Shown here in pieces: positions 55,157-63,911 of a stretch of 64,000 nt of DNA. The notes beneath the pieces were generated by a model. It made no database searches and was not told the DNA's origin. It worked only from the letters and a program-made list of their open reading frames with translations. The position numbers were made by a program, and so were the translations under genes. Origin of the DNA: Verrucomicrobiota bacterium (GTDB taxonomy: Bacteria > Verrucomicrobiota > Verrucomicrobiia > Chthoniobacterales > UBA6821); the NCBI GenBank assembly GCA_021413925.1, contig JAIOPL010000016.1, positions 21,499 to 85,498 on the forward strand. Reading direction: 5' to 3'. Numbering within the stretch: position 1 is the stretch's first letter; each line of letters starts with the position of its first letter.

Positions 55157-55891
55157 TTAGAGCGCCCGGCAGGATTCGACAAACCTCCTCACCTTCTCCG
55201 GATCCTTACGGAATCGGATCGGCTTCCCAGAGTCGTCGAGCAGGTTAGTGGCCGTGCAGGTGTCGGCACCGGCAGGTTGTGTGAACCTCAGCCCTTCGGC
55301 AACATTCTCTGGAGAGAGGCCCCCGGCGAGAATCACCGGTATATGACTTTGATTCACCAGATCCCGGGCCACCTCCCAGTCGCAGAGCTTGCCGGTGATA
55401 CCCACATGACCAGTCACCGGTTGGGCCTCGCCACCCACTAGTAGCGTATCAGTCAGAAACCAGTCGCTGGATCCTTCCAGCAGGCGTCCAAGCTCCAGTG
55501 TCGGCACATGCGATCCCAATCCGGTCGGGGCGATCGGAATCGTTCTCATGATCTCCACATGGGGAAAGCGCTCCTTCACCCCCTGCTGCAACAGGATAGC
55601 CGCGGAGACAGCATCCTCATCCACAGCCGCTTCATGGTTCAGGCTATCGCAGAAATGAACGATAGCGGGCTGATACCAGTCGATCACTCGATGGACGGCC
55701 TCCGGATCGGCAAAGAGGGGAATGATACTGCTCTTGCGGCCAGACTCGCGGATCACGCTCACCGAGTCCTTAAGTGCAGGGATCAACCACTCATCGGGGG
55801 AAAGAATCACCCCTCCAATGTGGTCCACTCCGCACTCAGCCATCAGCGCCGCTTCCTTCGGCTCCTGAATCTCGTAAATCTGGATAATCAT
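55157..55891 (-). CDS. Phosphoribosylanthranilate isomerase (TrpF)-like TIM-barrel protein
   Basis: 244 residues. The second half matches TrpF (VGITGKLCDWEVARDLV, VILAGGLSPENVAEGL, QPAGADTCTATN). The N-terminus reads MIIQIYEIQEPKEA instead of the usual VKICGI, so the catalytic Cys of TrpF is absent. The family context (no other trp genes nearby) suggests a paralog acting on another sugar phosphate or without isomerase activity. Confidence 0.75.
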   Translation of the reverse strand: MIIQIYEIQEPKEAALMAECGVDHIGGVILSPDEWLIPALKDSVSVIRESGRKSSIIPLFADPEAVHRVIDWYQPAIVHFCDSLNHEAAVDEDAVSAAILLQQGVKERFPHVEIMRTIPIAPTGLGSHVPTLELGRLLEGSSDWFLTDTLLVGGEAQPVTGHVGITGKLCDWEVARDLVNQSHIPVILAGGLSPENVAEGLRFTQPAGADTCTATNLLDDSGKPIRFRKDPEKVRRFVESCRAL

Positions 55892-55951
55892 GCCCGACCA
55901 TCCTGCCTCAGGACGATTCGGGAGGCCAGCCCGGGCACATCAGACAGTCTC

Positions 55952-56140
55952 TTAGTGCCAGGGTTTGGCTATGAGCAGCACCAGGAATGCATACTGGGCA
56001 ACCGTGATCCCGACGCCGATACAGATAACCTTGACCAAGGCCATCCTGGTCGGGAAGTTTTCCGGTATGGGCTCGTAACCTGTTACCAGTTGTGGCGTTG
56101 CCAACTTTTCGGAACGGAATGGATACTGGTTTGTTTCCAT
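55952..56140 (-). CDS. Small single-span membrane protein
   Basis: 62 residues (METNQYPFRSEKLATP) with a soluble N-terminus and one membrane segment (VICIGVGITVAQYAFLVLLIA). No family recognised. A true gene is likely because the reading frame has a clear membrane helix and a start codon, but it is short. Confidence 0.5.
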   Translation of the reverse strand: METNQYPFRSEKLATPQLVTGYEPIPENFPTRMALVKVICIGVGITVAQYAFLVLLIAKPWH

Positions 56141-56244
56141 GATTCGGATTTTGAAATCAAGAACTCGGCAAGGAAAGCATTTTATTACATTTTCGTAACA
56201 TTTCTATTCTTGACTTTGTTTTTACTACAAAAAAAAAGAAACCG

Positions 56245-56267
56245 CCCTTCTTGTACTAGAAGAAGGG
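56245..56267. promoter_or_regulatory. Palindrome upstream of dinB
   Basis: CCCTTCTTGTACTAGAAGAAG with two more G forms an 8-bp dyad; the core CTTCTTGTACTAGAAG is nearly symmetric. It lies 50-73 bp upstream of the dinB ATG. It could be an SOS (LexA-type) operator or a terminator for minus-strand transcription, since a T-run follows on that strand. Confidence 0.35.
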
Positions 56268-56317
56268 ACCGGTGTTATCCTCAGTGCTCACACCCAATAC
56301 GGGGCAATCCAATCATC

Positions 56318-57376
56318 ATGCGAAAAATCATCCACATCGACATGGATTGCTTCTATGCGGCCGTGGAGATGCGTGAACGGCCGCAGTTAGCCGGTCAACC
56401 TATTGCTGTCGGTGGAGGTAGCCACCGAGGGGTTGTCACGACCTGCAACTACGAGGCTCGCAAGTTCGGGATCCGCTCGGCCATGCCGGGATTCATGGCG
56501 CGAGAACGCTGCCCTCAGCTGGTCTTTCTGCCCCTCCGGTTCGAGCTCTACCGCGCCGCCTCCCAGCAGATCCGGAAGATCTTCCGCGACTACACCCCGC
56601 TGGTGGAGCCCCTCTCTCTGGACGAGGCCTATCTGGATGTGACCGCCTTATCGGAGCAGGGACGCTATGCCTGGGACATTGCCAAGGAAATCCGCGCCCG
56701 GATCCTTGAGGAGACCCGCCTGACAGCCTCGGCGGGCATCGCCCCGAACAAGATGCTGGCTAAGATCGCCAGCGACTGGCGCAAGCCCAACTGCCAGTTC
56801 GCCATACTGCCGGAGCAGGTTCAGGAATTTATGGCAGCACTCCCTGTGCGCAAGATCTGGGGCATCGGCCCCAAGAGCGCCGAGCGATTCGCGGAGCGCG
56901 GCATTCTGACCTGTGCTGATCTCCAGAAAATAAATCTTCCGGAAATGGTTCTGCAGTTCGGGAAGTGGGGAGAGGAGCTTTATCACCTCTGCCGGGGAGA
57001 GGATGACAGGGGGGTTCAGCCCCATCGCATCAGCAAATCCCTGAGCAATGAAACCACCTTCCGCGACAACCTTGTTTCCCTGGAGCAGTGCCAAGCTGCC
57101 ATTACGGAACTCTCCGCGGAACTACTCGAGGAGTTGAATCAAAAGGTCCCAGAGAGAAAGATCCGCAAGGCCTTCGTGAAAGTGAAGTTCGCCGACTTCA
57201 CCCGGACTACTAGGGAGTGCCTCTGCAACGAGCCCTCGCTCGAGATCTACCAGAACCTAGTTGCTGAGGCCTTTGGGAGAAAAGATCTCCCCGTCCGATT
57301 GCTGGGAACAGGCGTGCGGTTTGAGGAAGAGAACAACAAGCCAACCGAGAGACTACAACAGGAGCTTTTCGAGTGA
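56318..57376 (+). CDS. dinB: DNA polymerase IV DinB
   Basis: 352 residues from ATG 56318 (RKIIHIDMDCFYAAVEM); the frame is open far upstream but this start matches Y-family polymerases. Catalytic SLDEAYLDVT and the HhH region (VRKIWGIGPKSAERFAERGI) are present. It is a translesion polymerase, usually SOS-induced. Confidence 0.96.
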   Translation: MRKIIHIDMDCFYAAVEMRERPQLAGQPIAVGGGSHRGVVTTCNYEARKFGIRSAMPGFMARERCPQLVFLPLRFELYRAASQQIRKIFRDYTPLVEPLSLDEAYLDVTALSEQGRYAWDIAKEIRARILEETRLTASAGIAPNKMLAKIASDWRKPNCQFAILPEQVQEFMAALPVRKIWGIGPKSAERFAERGILTCADLQKINLPEMVLQFGKWGEELYHLCRGEDDRGVQPHRISKSLSNETTFRDNLVSLEQCQAAITELSAELLEELNQKVPERKIRKAFVKVKFADFTRTTRECLCNEPSLEIYQNLVAEAFGRKDLPVRLLGTGVRFEEENNKPTERLQQELFE

Positions 57377-57603
57377 TACCAATCACAGGAAGAAATGGTA
57401 CTATAGCGGCGAAGGAGTTTTGGTGGGTGGCACGGAGGAAGAGTAATGGCTACCTTCAGGTAACCAGAGCGATGACGACACTGCTACACGCCAAAAGAAC
57501 CAGCTGTAGAGTGTCATTTCTGATGGTGATTGGCATGAGATCAATGATGAATGAATAAGGAGCTCTAATTGACCCGCCGGAGTTCTTGAGCAACGATCAC
57601 GGG
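57377..57603. other. Intergenic region, nothing recognised
   Basis: About 226 bp between dinB and the next gene; no repeat, RNA or gene was recognised. Confidence 0.5.
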
Positions 57604-57951
57604 ATGTTCCTTCCAGGCCAAGCCGTAGTATGTATCGACGATGCCTTCCCTCTGGGGATTCAACTCCTCTACAACCAGTTGCCGAAGAAGGGGAACACCT
57701 ATCATATCCGCGATCTGGTTCCGGGTTGCGACTTCAACGCGAACCATGGAGAGATCGCCGTCTATCTTACCGAACTGCGGAATCCCACCAACAAGGTGGG
57801 AATCGAACGGGGATTCAAGGCCGAACGCTTTGCTCCCTTAGAAACCGATGAGATTGAAGAGGAGGATATCTTCCAACTCGACGAGGTTCTCCCCTCGCCC
57901 AATCAGAAACCCCTCAGGAGTCCGGATTTAGTTCCCGCTGAAACTCGTTAA
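57604..57951 (+). CDS. Conserved small hypothetical protein
   Basis: 115 residues from ATG 57604 (MFLPGQAVVCIDDAFP); a TTG at 57586 is an alternative start. The pattern GQAVVCIDD, then TYHIRDLVPG, VAVYLTELRNP-like (IAVYLTELRNP) and an acidic tail recalls a small conserved family often seen in bacteria and phages with unknown function. Confidence 0.65.
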   Translation: MFLPGQAVVCIDDAFPLGIQLLYNQLPKKGNTYHIRDLVPGCDFNANHGEIAVYLTELRNPTNKVGIERGFKAERFAPLETDEIEEEDIFQLDEVLPSPNQKPLRSPDLVPAETR

Positions 57952-57987
57952 GCAGAGGAGTTTCTTATTCAGCGATCTGCCTTCTGA

Positions 57988-59679
57988 TCAGTGTCCTTCC
58001 TCGGCAGCGTTCAGCTTGAGGATTCGTTTCACTTCTGCAAAGGCTTCCGGATTCTGATGGGCCCCGTGGTCACTCGGGACAATGTACTCCGACTGCGCTC
58101 CCTCCATGTGGGAGCTCCAGTAGGGGACGACTCCGTCGGATGAGTTGGGAGTGTCTCCCTTGCCCCGGTCTCCCTGGATCGTGTGATGCGGAATGCCCGG
58201 CACGATCGGGATCTTGTTGATCATCTGGACAAAGCGGTTCTGCGGCGAAAGCGTGTCGATGCTGTTCGGAGCACGCTTGAGTTTGAGGTCATTGGCCTGA
58301 AACGTGGTGATCTTGAGGGCATCGTTTCCGGCAAGCAGGAGCTTCCTGGGCGTTCTGATCAGCATCGATCCGATCCTTCCGATGGAAATGGTCGCGATCT
58401 CGCTTCCCTTCAGCGGTGCCGAGATGAAGATCACCCTGCCGATCTCGGGGCGATGTTTGAAGATCATGGCGTCCGTGTAGATCTTCTTTGAGGATGCGGG
58501 GAACTTGGTTTCGGCGGGCGTCTTGTTGAACAGCAACTTCCAGAGGTTGTCGCCCGTGTCGGTCATCAGGAGGCGACTGATGCATCCTCCCATGCTGTGG
58601 CCGATCACGACCATCGGCCGGTGGGTGGGATACCGGCTCTCCGCATCATCCAGCTTCTCCCTGAGAATGGCAGCCGAGTGGGGATAGGGATAGCCCGAGG
58701 GATAGCTGTAGAACCAGAACTGGTAATTGCGGCGGATCTCGGGATCGCTGCGGAGCTTGATGATCATCGGGGCCCAGGTGGAGGGCGAGTCCATCAGCCC
58801 ATGGATGACAAGCACCACCGCCTTGTTCGGATTGTAGGCATCGAGGCGGGCGAGTTGTGCCGTCTCCGCATACTTCTCGGGGAAGAGCATGCGCTCCAGC
58901 TTCGGAATCTGGGGCCCTGCGCTGGCCAACATCACGGCCAGGGGGACAGTGAAGTCGGCGGCCAGATCCATGGTGCGGCCATCCACGGAAACGGTCTCCT
59001 TCTCCAGAGGATCCTCAAAGGCAAGCACGCAACGGTTCCCCTGAAAGCGCGCCACCGCCGTCACGCCGTAATAGATCCTCTTGGTGAGATAATTCGTCCG
59101 CCACTCCTTGTTGGGTTCCCTGCCCACCGCGACGATAGGCGCACCTATGCCGGGCCGGGTCACGTGCTCCTTCACGTAGTCCCCGCCGATGGTGAATTGA
59201 TCGGCCGGAGTGAACTTGTAGAGTGCCGGATTCCACATAGGGCGGGGATCGCGCTTGTGCGTGAGCAGGAGGGTGCCGTTGGCCGTCGGTACCGCCAGCG
59301 GTTTGGTCCAAGGGTCGAGTTTCGACTGGCTGATGATTCCGACCATGCGCGACACCGCAAAGTTGTAATCGTGCAGAGCAACCGCGTCGTTAGGGTTTGC
59401 CTTGAGCGCGGCAAGCGCCCCCTGCGTAGCCTGCATGTTCTCACCGAGGGCCGCGAGGGGATTCACCCGGACATGGCTCAGGGCGTGGCGGATCATCTCC
59501 TCCGTCTTGCTGGTCGGCGATGGTTTACCCGGTGCCGCAGTCGCGGTGAGAGGCTTGAAGGAGGGAACCCGTTCCTTGATCGTGGCCTCGGTGGCGCAGC
59601 CCGTGAGGGCGACGAATCCCATAAGCAGAAGGGTTCTGCTTAGCCGTTTTTTTTCGTTGGTTCTTGTCGAATGTTCCAT
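57988..59679 (-). CDS. Alpha/beta hydrolase lipoprotein
   Basis: About 563 residues from ATG 59679. A lipoprotein signal ends LLLMGFVALTGC (Cys28), so the protein should be anchored to a membrane. The C-terminal half is an alpha/beta hydrolase with VLVIHGLMDSPSTW (oxyanion region), the nucleophile elbow VIGHSMGGCISR, and a late His (PSDHGAHQNP) suitable for the catalytic triad. Likely a lipase/esterase or PGAP1-like hydrolase of unknown substrate. Confidence 0.82.
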   Translation of the reverse strand: MEHSTRTNEKKRLSRTLLLMGFVALTGCATEATIKERVPSFKPLTATAAPGKPSPTSKTEEMIRHALSHVRVNPLAALGENMQATQGALAALKANPNDAVALHDYNFAVSRMVGIISQSKLDPWTKPLAVPTANGTLLLTHKRDPRPMWNPALYKFTPADQFTIGGDYVKEHVTRPGIGAPIVAVGREPNKEWRTNYLTKRIYYGVTAVARFQGNRCVLAFEDPLEKETVSVDGRTMDLAADFTVPLAVMLASAGPQIPKLERMLFPEKYAETAQLARLDAYNPNKAVVLVIHGLMDSPSTWAPMIIKLRSDPEIRRNYQFWFYSYPSGYPYPHSAAILREKLDDAESRYPTHRPMVVIGHSMGGCISRLLMTDTGDNLWKLLFNKTPAETKFPASSKKIYTDAMIFKHRPEIGRVIFISAPLKGSEIATISIGRIGSMLIRTPRKLLLAGNDALKITTFQANDLKLKRAPNSIDTLSPQNRFVQMINKIPIVPGIPHHTIQGDRGKGDTPNSSDGVVPYWSSHMEGAQSEYIVPSDHGAHQNPEAFAEVKRILKLNAAEEGH

Positions 59680-59779
59680 GGAATGCGTCATGAAGATTTT
59701 AAGAAAGTCACGCCTGAGGCGTATGCAGCGACGTAATCCAATTTTAAAAGAACCGCACGCCGCCGCGTTTCGAAAGTTC

Positions 59780-60160
59780 TCATTCCTCTGGAAGCTTGAA
59801 GATCCACAAAGCCACCGGAATCAGTCCAAGCTCCAGGAAAAGATAAAGAACAAGAAGCGGCTTGGGCCAGCCATCCATCAATAAACTGCCGATCCGTCCA
59901 ATCACAAGGCCCCCAGAAAAGATCACTGTGGTGAGAACCGCTGTATTTCGATACCGATCGCTGAAAGCCGAATAGAGCCAAAAAACACCTAACGCAAGGT
60001 AGAGGCACATGAGCGCCCTGAGTATGTGCGCGCTACTGATGCTCAATTCATTGATATCCAAGAATTTTTGAGCAAACCATTGGGGAGAAATTCCGTAGAG
60101 AAGGGCGATCGTTGAAACGACCACAAATGCAAAAATCAAAAAGTATTTTTTAGCTCTCAT
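59780..60160 (-). CDS. DUF4345-like membrane protein
   Basis: 126 residues with four predicted membrane segments (FLIFAFVVVSTIALLYG, LRALMCLYLALGVFWLY, LTTVIFSGGLVIGRIG, LLVLYLFLELGLIPVAL). The pattern fits DUF4345, a family without known function. Confidence 0.7.
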   Translation of the reverse strand: MRAKKYFLIFAFVVVSTIALLYGISPQWFAQKFLDINELSISSAHILRALMCLYLALGVFWLYSAFSDRYRNTAVLTTVIFSGGLVIGRIGSLLMDGWPKPLLVLYLFLELGLIPVALWIFKLPEE

Positions 60161-60260
60161 AAGGAAACTTTCTTAATAGAAGCGGTGTCAGTGATTAGGG
60201 AATCTGAGTTGAGTCGACAGTTTCAACAACCCCTTATTTCATCACGCTGAGCCGAACGAT

Positions 60261-61355
60261 TCATCGGCGTGACATCACGCAGCGAAAGCCCGTGTGGTTG
60301 GTGCCGGTATCCGTTTCCCCCTTGCCCCGGGTACCGGTCATATAGCGGGTGCAGTACTGATCTGTGCAGAGAAAAGATCCTCCGCGCTGGACTCGCTTGG
60401 GGACCCCGGGTTCGGCAGGATCATAGGAGGAGTCGGGACCCTTCGGATTGCTGGTCACGGCATTCTTTGCGTCCATGGCATAGGTGTCTGGACGGTACCA
60501 GTCGCTGCACCACTGCCAGACATTACCCGCCATGTCGTAGAGACCATATCCGTTCGGCGGGAACGATTTCACTGGCGAGATGCCAGCAAAGCCATCCTCG
60601 CCCGTGTCTTTGACGGGAAAGACTCCCTGATAAATGTTGGCCATGAATTTTCCACCTGGCTTGAACTCGTCCCCCCAAACATACAACTTGCCGGACGCCC
60701 CTCCGCGTTGCGCGAATTCCCACTCGGCCTCGGTCGGAAGTCGCTTTCCCGCCCACTTGGCATAGGCCTCGGCATCCGAGTACGCGATTTGGACAACAGG
60801 ATCGTTTCCGTGGCCCTTGATGCTGGTGCTGGGACCGCCGGGATGCCTCCAGTTGGCTCCCTTCACATAACTCCACCACCTCAAGTGATCATCCAAGGGA
60901 ACGGGTTCCTTGGTTGGCTTGAACACAACTGATCCTGCGACAAGGTTCTCGGACGGTGCGGTCGGAAACTCCTCCTTTGTCGGGACCCGTTCGGCAACGG
61001 TCACATAACCCGTGGCCTTCACGAATTTCTCAAAGTCGTCGTTGGTGACATCCGTGGCATCCATCCAGAATCCGTCGACAGAGACGCGGTGCACCGGTTG
61101 GGCATCTGCAACCGTCACCTCCGTGGAGACCCCGCAGCAGGATTGACCGGATGCCTTGCCCGTGCTTCCCATCGAGAATTCCCCCCCTGGAATCCATACC
61201 ATTCCTCGGGGAGCCGGCTCAGGGGTCTTGGATTTGTTTTTGATCGTCGGGGCAAAGGAGTTGGTCTCCCTTCCCCACAAGGGCACCTGCGCGAGAGCCA
61301 CTAGCAGGAGTGCCCAGGGCAGGGTGTGGCTCAGCAATCGCAAGCTCCCGGACAA
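60261..61355 (-). CDS. Formylglycine-generating enzyme (SUMF1 family)
   Basis: 364 residues with a signal peptide (LRLLSHTLPWALLLVALA) and the FGE fold (MVWIPGGEFSMGSTG, MAGNVWQWCSDWY). The two active-site cysteines are present in GGSFLCTDQYCTRY (Cys330 and Cys335), and the end TGFRCVMSRR fits. It oxidises the sulfatase active-site Cys to formylglycine. It begins 3 bp after the sulfatase gene ends, and that sulfatase is its likely client. Confidence 0.9.
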   Translation of the reverse strand: MSGSLRLLSHTLPWALLLVALAQVPLWGRETNSFAPTIKNKSKTPEPAPRGMVWIPGGEFSMGSTGKASGQSCCGVSTEVTVADAQPVHRVSVDGFWMDATDVTNDDFEKFVKATGYVTVAERVPTKEEFPTAPSENLVAGSVVFKPTKEPVPLDDHLRWWSYVKGANWRHPGGPSTSIKGHGNDPVVQIAYSDAEAYAKWAGKRLPTEAEWEFAQRGGASGKLYVWGDEFKPGGKFMANIYQGVFPVKDTGEDGFAGISPVKSFPPNGYGLYDMAGNVWQWCSDWYRPDTYAMDAKNAVTSNPKGPDSSYDPAEPGVPKRVQRGGSFLCTDQYCTRYMTGTRGKGETDTGTNHTGFRCVMSRR

Positions 61356-61358
61356 GTG

Positions 61359-62906
61359 TCAGTTTTCCTTGGGAGCCTCGCCTAGCGATTCGAGAACCTT
61401 ATCCAGGTTGAAACTGCCGGGCTTCTGCCTGGGAGGGAATTCCCTGAAGGTCTGCAGGAATTTTCCGATCATGGCCTGTGCGGGAATCAGGACGAAGGCG
61501 TGATCCACGCGCCAGCGGTCATAATCGCTCGCCTCGTGGTCGGCACGCTCGAAGGGGTCCATTCTGAGATTGAAGAGTTTCGGGAAGCGGAGGGGAACTA
61601 GTGGATCCTGCCAGACCTCTAGCCCGTGAGAGCGTTGCTCGGCAAAGACCAGCTTCCAGGGACCGTATCGAAAATTCATGAGCTGCCCATCATCGCTGAA
61701 GTAGAAGAAGTCCTTTCGCGGCCACACGGCATCCCCCTTCAGCGCAGGCATCAGATTGTACCCGTCGAGATGAACCTTGTAGGTCTCATCTCCGACTTTC
61801 TTACCCTTGAGAAGTTCGTCGGCGACATTGGGGTTTCCGACTGCCGCAAGGAGGGTCGGTAGCATGTCCTCATGCGAGCCGATGTCATTGATGACCGTCC
61901 CGGGCTTGATGACCCCGGGCCAGCGGATGACGCAGGGGACGCGGAAACCACCCTCCCAATTGGAGTTTTTCTCGTTCCGAAACGGGGTCGTACCGCCATC
62001 GGGCCAGGAGAAGCACTCCGCCCCGTTGTCCGAGGAGTAGATGACGATGGTGTTGTCAGCGATGCCGAGTTCCTCGAGCTTTTTCAGCAATTCGCCCACC
62101 TGCGCGTCATGCTCGACCATCCCGTCGGCAAACACCCCCAGACCAGTGACGCCCTGAGACGAAGGCTTAAGGTGGGTCCAGATGTGCATCCGGGTGGAGT
62201 TCCACCAGAGGAAGAAGGGCTTCTTATCCTTCACTGCGTTGTCCATGAAGCCGAGAGCGCCCTTGGTGACCTCGTCGTCGATGGTTTCCATGCGCTTGGT
62301 GGTCAGCGGACCGGTGTCCTCGATAGACCCTCCGGCACGGGAATGAATCACACCTCGGGGACCGAACTTTTTCAGGAAAGCGGGATCCTTCGGGTAGTCG
62401 GGATGCTCGGGCTCCTGCTGGGCATTGAGATGGTAGAGGCTTCCCAGAAACTCGTCGAATCCATGGTTGCTCGGAAGATGTTCATCTAGGTCTCCGAGGT
62501 GATTCTTTCCGAACTGACCCGTGACATAGCCCTGGGGTTTGAGCAGCTCGGCGATCGTGGGATCCTTCTTCGAGAGTCCTTCCTTGGCACCGGGGAGACC
62601 GACCTTCAGCAGACCGGTGCGGTAGGGCGACTGACCTGTGATGAAGGCAGCGCGACCAGCGGTGCAACTCTGCTGACCGTACCAATCCGTGCAGAGGGCT
62701 CCTTCCTTAGCGATCCGGTCAATATTGGGCGTCTGATAGCCCATCATACCACGGTTATAGCAACTGGGATTATAGTATCCAATGTCATCCCCCCAGATGA
62801 TGAGGATATTTGGTTGTTTCTTTTCTGCTGGCGCCGCTTTGGAACTAGTGAAGGCAAGCATGATAGCAGTGAGCAGCACCAGTAGGGTTGGGGAGAGCTT
62901 TTTCAT
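61359..62906 (-). CDS. Sulfatase (arylsulfatase family)
   Basis: 515 residues with a signal peptide (SPTLLVLLTAIMLAFTSSKA). Metal site NILIIWGDDIGYY, and QQSCTAGRAAFITGQ carries the Cys (Cys81) to be converted to formylglycine. The motif reads C-T-A-G-R rather than C-x-P-x-R. It hydrolyses sulfate esters, probably of polysaccharides or aryl compounds. FGE is encoded downstream. Confidence 0.92.
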   Translation of the reverse strand: MKKLSPTLLVLLTAIMLAFTSSKAAPAEKKQPNILIIWGDDIGYYNPSCYNRGMMGYQTPNIDRIAKEGALCTDWYGQQSCTAGRAAFITGQSPYRTGLLKVGLPGAKEGLSKKDPTIAELLKPQGYVTGQFGKNHLGDLDEHLPSNHGFDEFLGSLYHLNAQQEPEHPDYPKDPAFLKKFGPRGVIHSRAGGSIEDTGPLTTKRMETIDDEVTKGALGFMDNAVKDKKPFFLWWNSTRMHIWTHLKPSSQGVTGLGVFADGMVEHDAQVGELLKKLEELGIADNTIVIYSSDNGAECFSWPDGGTTPFRNEKNSNWEGGFRVPCVIRWPGVIKPGTVINDIGSHEDMLPTLLAAVGNPNVADELLKGKKVGDETYKVHLDGYNLMPALKGDAVWPRKDFFYFSDDGQLMNFRYGPWKLVFAEQRSHGLEVWQDPLVPLRFPKLFNLRMDPFERADHEASDYDRWRVDHAFVLIPAQAMIGKFLQTFREFPPRQKPGSFNLDKVLESLGEAPKEN

Positions 62907-63029
62907 GGAATTTCGAAAAATTTAAACGTGTATAAAGCATGCCCAAAAGAAAAGGTCTTTTACTCGTTCTTGTTCCTCGAATTCAATTCGTCTAAGTCGG
63001 ATGACTTCCTCCTGTTTTCACCCTCAATC

Positions 63030-63878
63030 ATGACCTTGACATTCACTCAATCTCACAGGGCCTTCAGTTTACTCATTCATGTCGTGGCACTGCTTCTGAT
63101 CGCTTGCAGCTCTACCCTCACTGCAGGGCAGTCGACGGAATCAGCCAGTCAGATCTTAGCTAGCCCCACCAATTCCGATTCCTTCAGTTTCCGGGATTAT
63201 ATCAATGATACCGTTCTGCATCCTGCGCATCCCTATGAGACGATCCAAGGGAAGAATCCAGATGGATGGGCGTTCATTCTCCAGCCCTATGGATGGCTTC
63301 CCGGTGTCTATGGCCAGATCGGAGCCAAGGGATTGCCTCCGGTAAATGTCAATCAGAGCCCGATTCAAGTCCTGAGCAAACTGAATTGGGCCACATTTTT
63401 GAAAGCCGAGGTGAGGCATGGGCGTTGGGGCGTTATCGGCGATGGATTTTATGCCAAGTTTTCTGCCCCGGGTAATCCTAGTGGCCCCCTCTATCAATCG
63501 GCCACAGCAACATTGAACCAGAGCATCGACTCCTTGGTCGCCGCGTACCGGGTGATTGATGACCGCAAATACTTCGCAGATCTCTACGCTGGGGCACGCT
63601 ATTACTACATGGGGGTTCAGGTTGCCGCCACTCCGTCACAAATCACCAAATTCCAGAATCCGAGGGCAAATGCGGCGGCAACTGCCTTGCTTCCGACCGC
63701 TGCCTCCACTGACACCTCATGGGTCGATCCCATCGTCGGTCTCCGCGCGAGAGTCAACCTGACACGCTTCCTCTATCTTGAAGCACTGGGTGACGTAGGT
63801 GGTTTTGATGCAGGCTCACAAATCGCATGGAACACCCAAGCCACTATCGGCGCTCGATTAACCCAAAATTTGCGATAG
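63030..63878 (+). CDS. Outer-membrane-type protein, C-terminus truncated
   Basis: 282 residues from ATG 63030, with a signal-like N-terminus (FSLLIHVVALLLIACSSTLTA). Beta-strand-like repeats (WAFILQPYGWLPGVYG, YFADLYAGARYYYMGVQ) and LEALGDVGGFDAGSQ recall a family of outer-membrane proteins in which a further barrel part usually follows. Here the frame ends soon after WNTQATIGARL, about 30 bp before a transposase frame. Confidence 0.6.
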   Translation: MTLTFTQSHRAFSLLIHVVALLLIACSSTLTAGQSTESASQILASPTNSDSFSFRDYINDTVLHPAHPYETIQGKNPDGWAFILQPYGWLPGVYGQIGAKGLPPVNVNQSPIQVLSKLNWATFLKAEVRHGRWGVIGDGFYAKFSAPGNPSGPLYQSATATLNQSIDSLVAAYRVIDDRKYFADLYAGARYYYMGVQVAATPSQITKFQNPRANAAATALLPTAASTDTSWVDPIVGLRARVNLTRFLYLEALGDVGGFDAGSQIAWNTQATIGARLTQNLR

Positions 63879-63911
63879 CCAGAAGATAACAGTGTAGTGA
63901 GCATCACCGAT

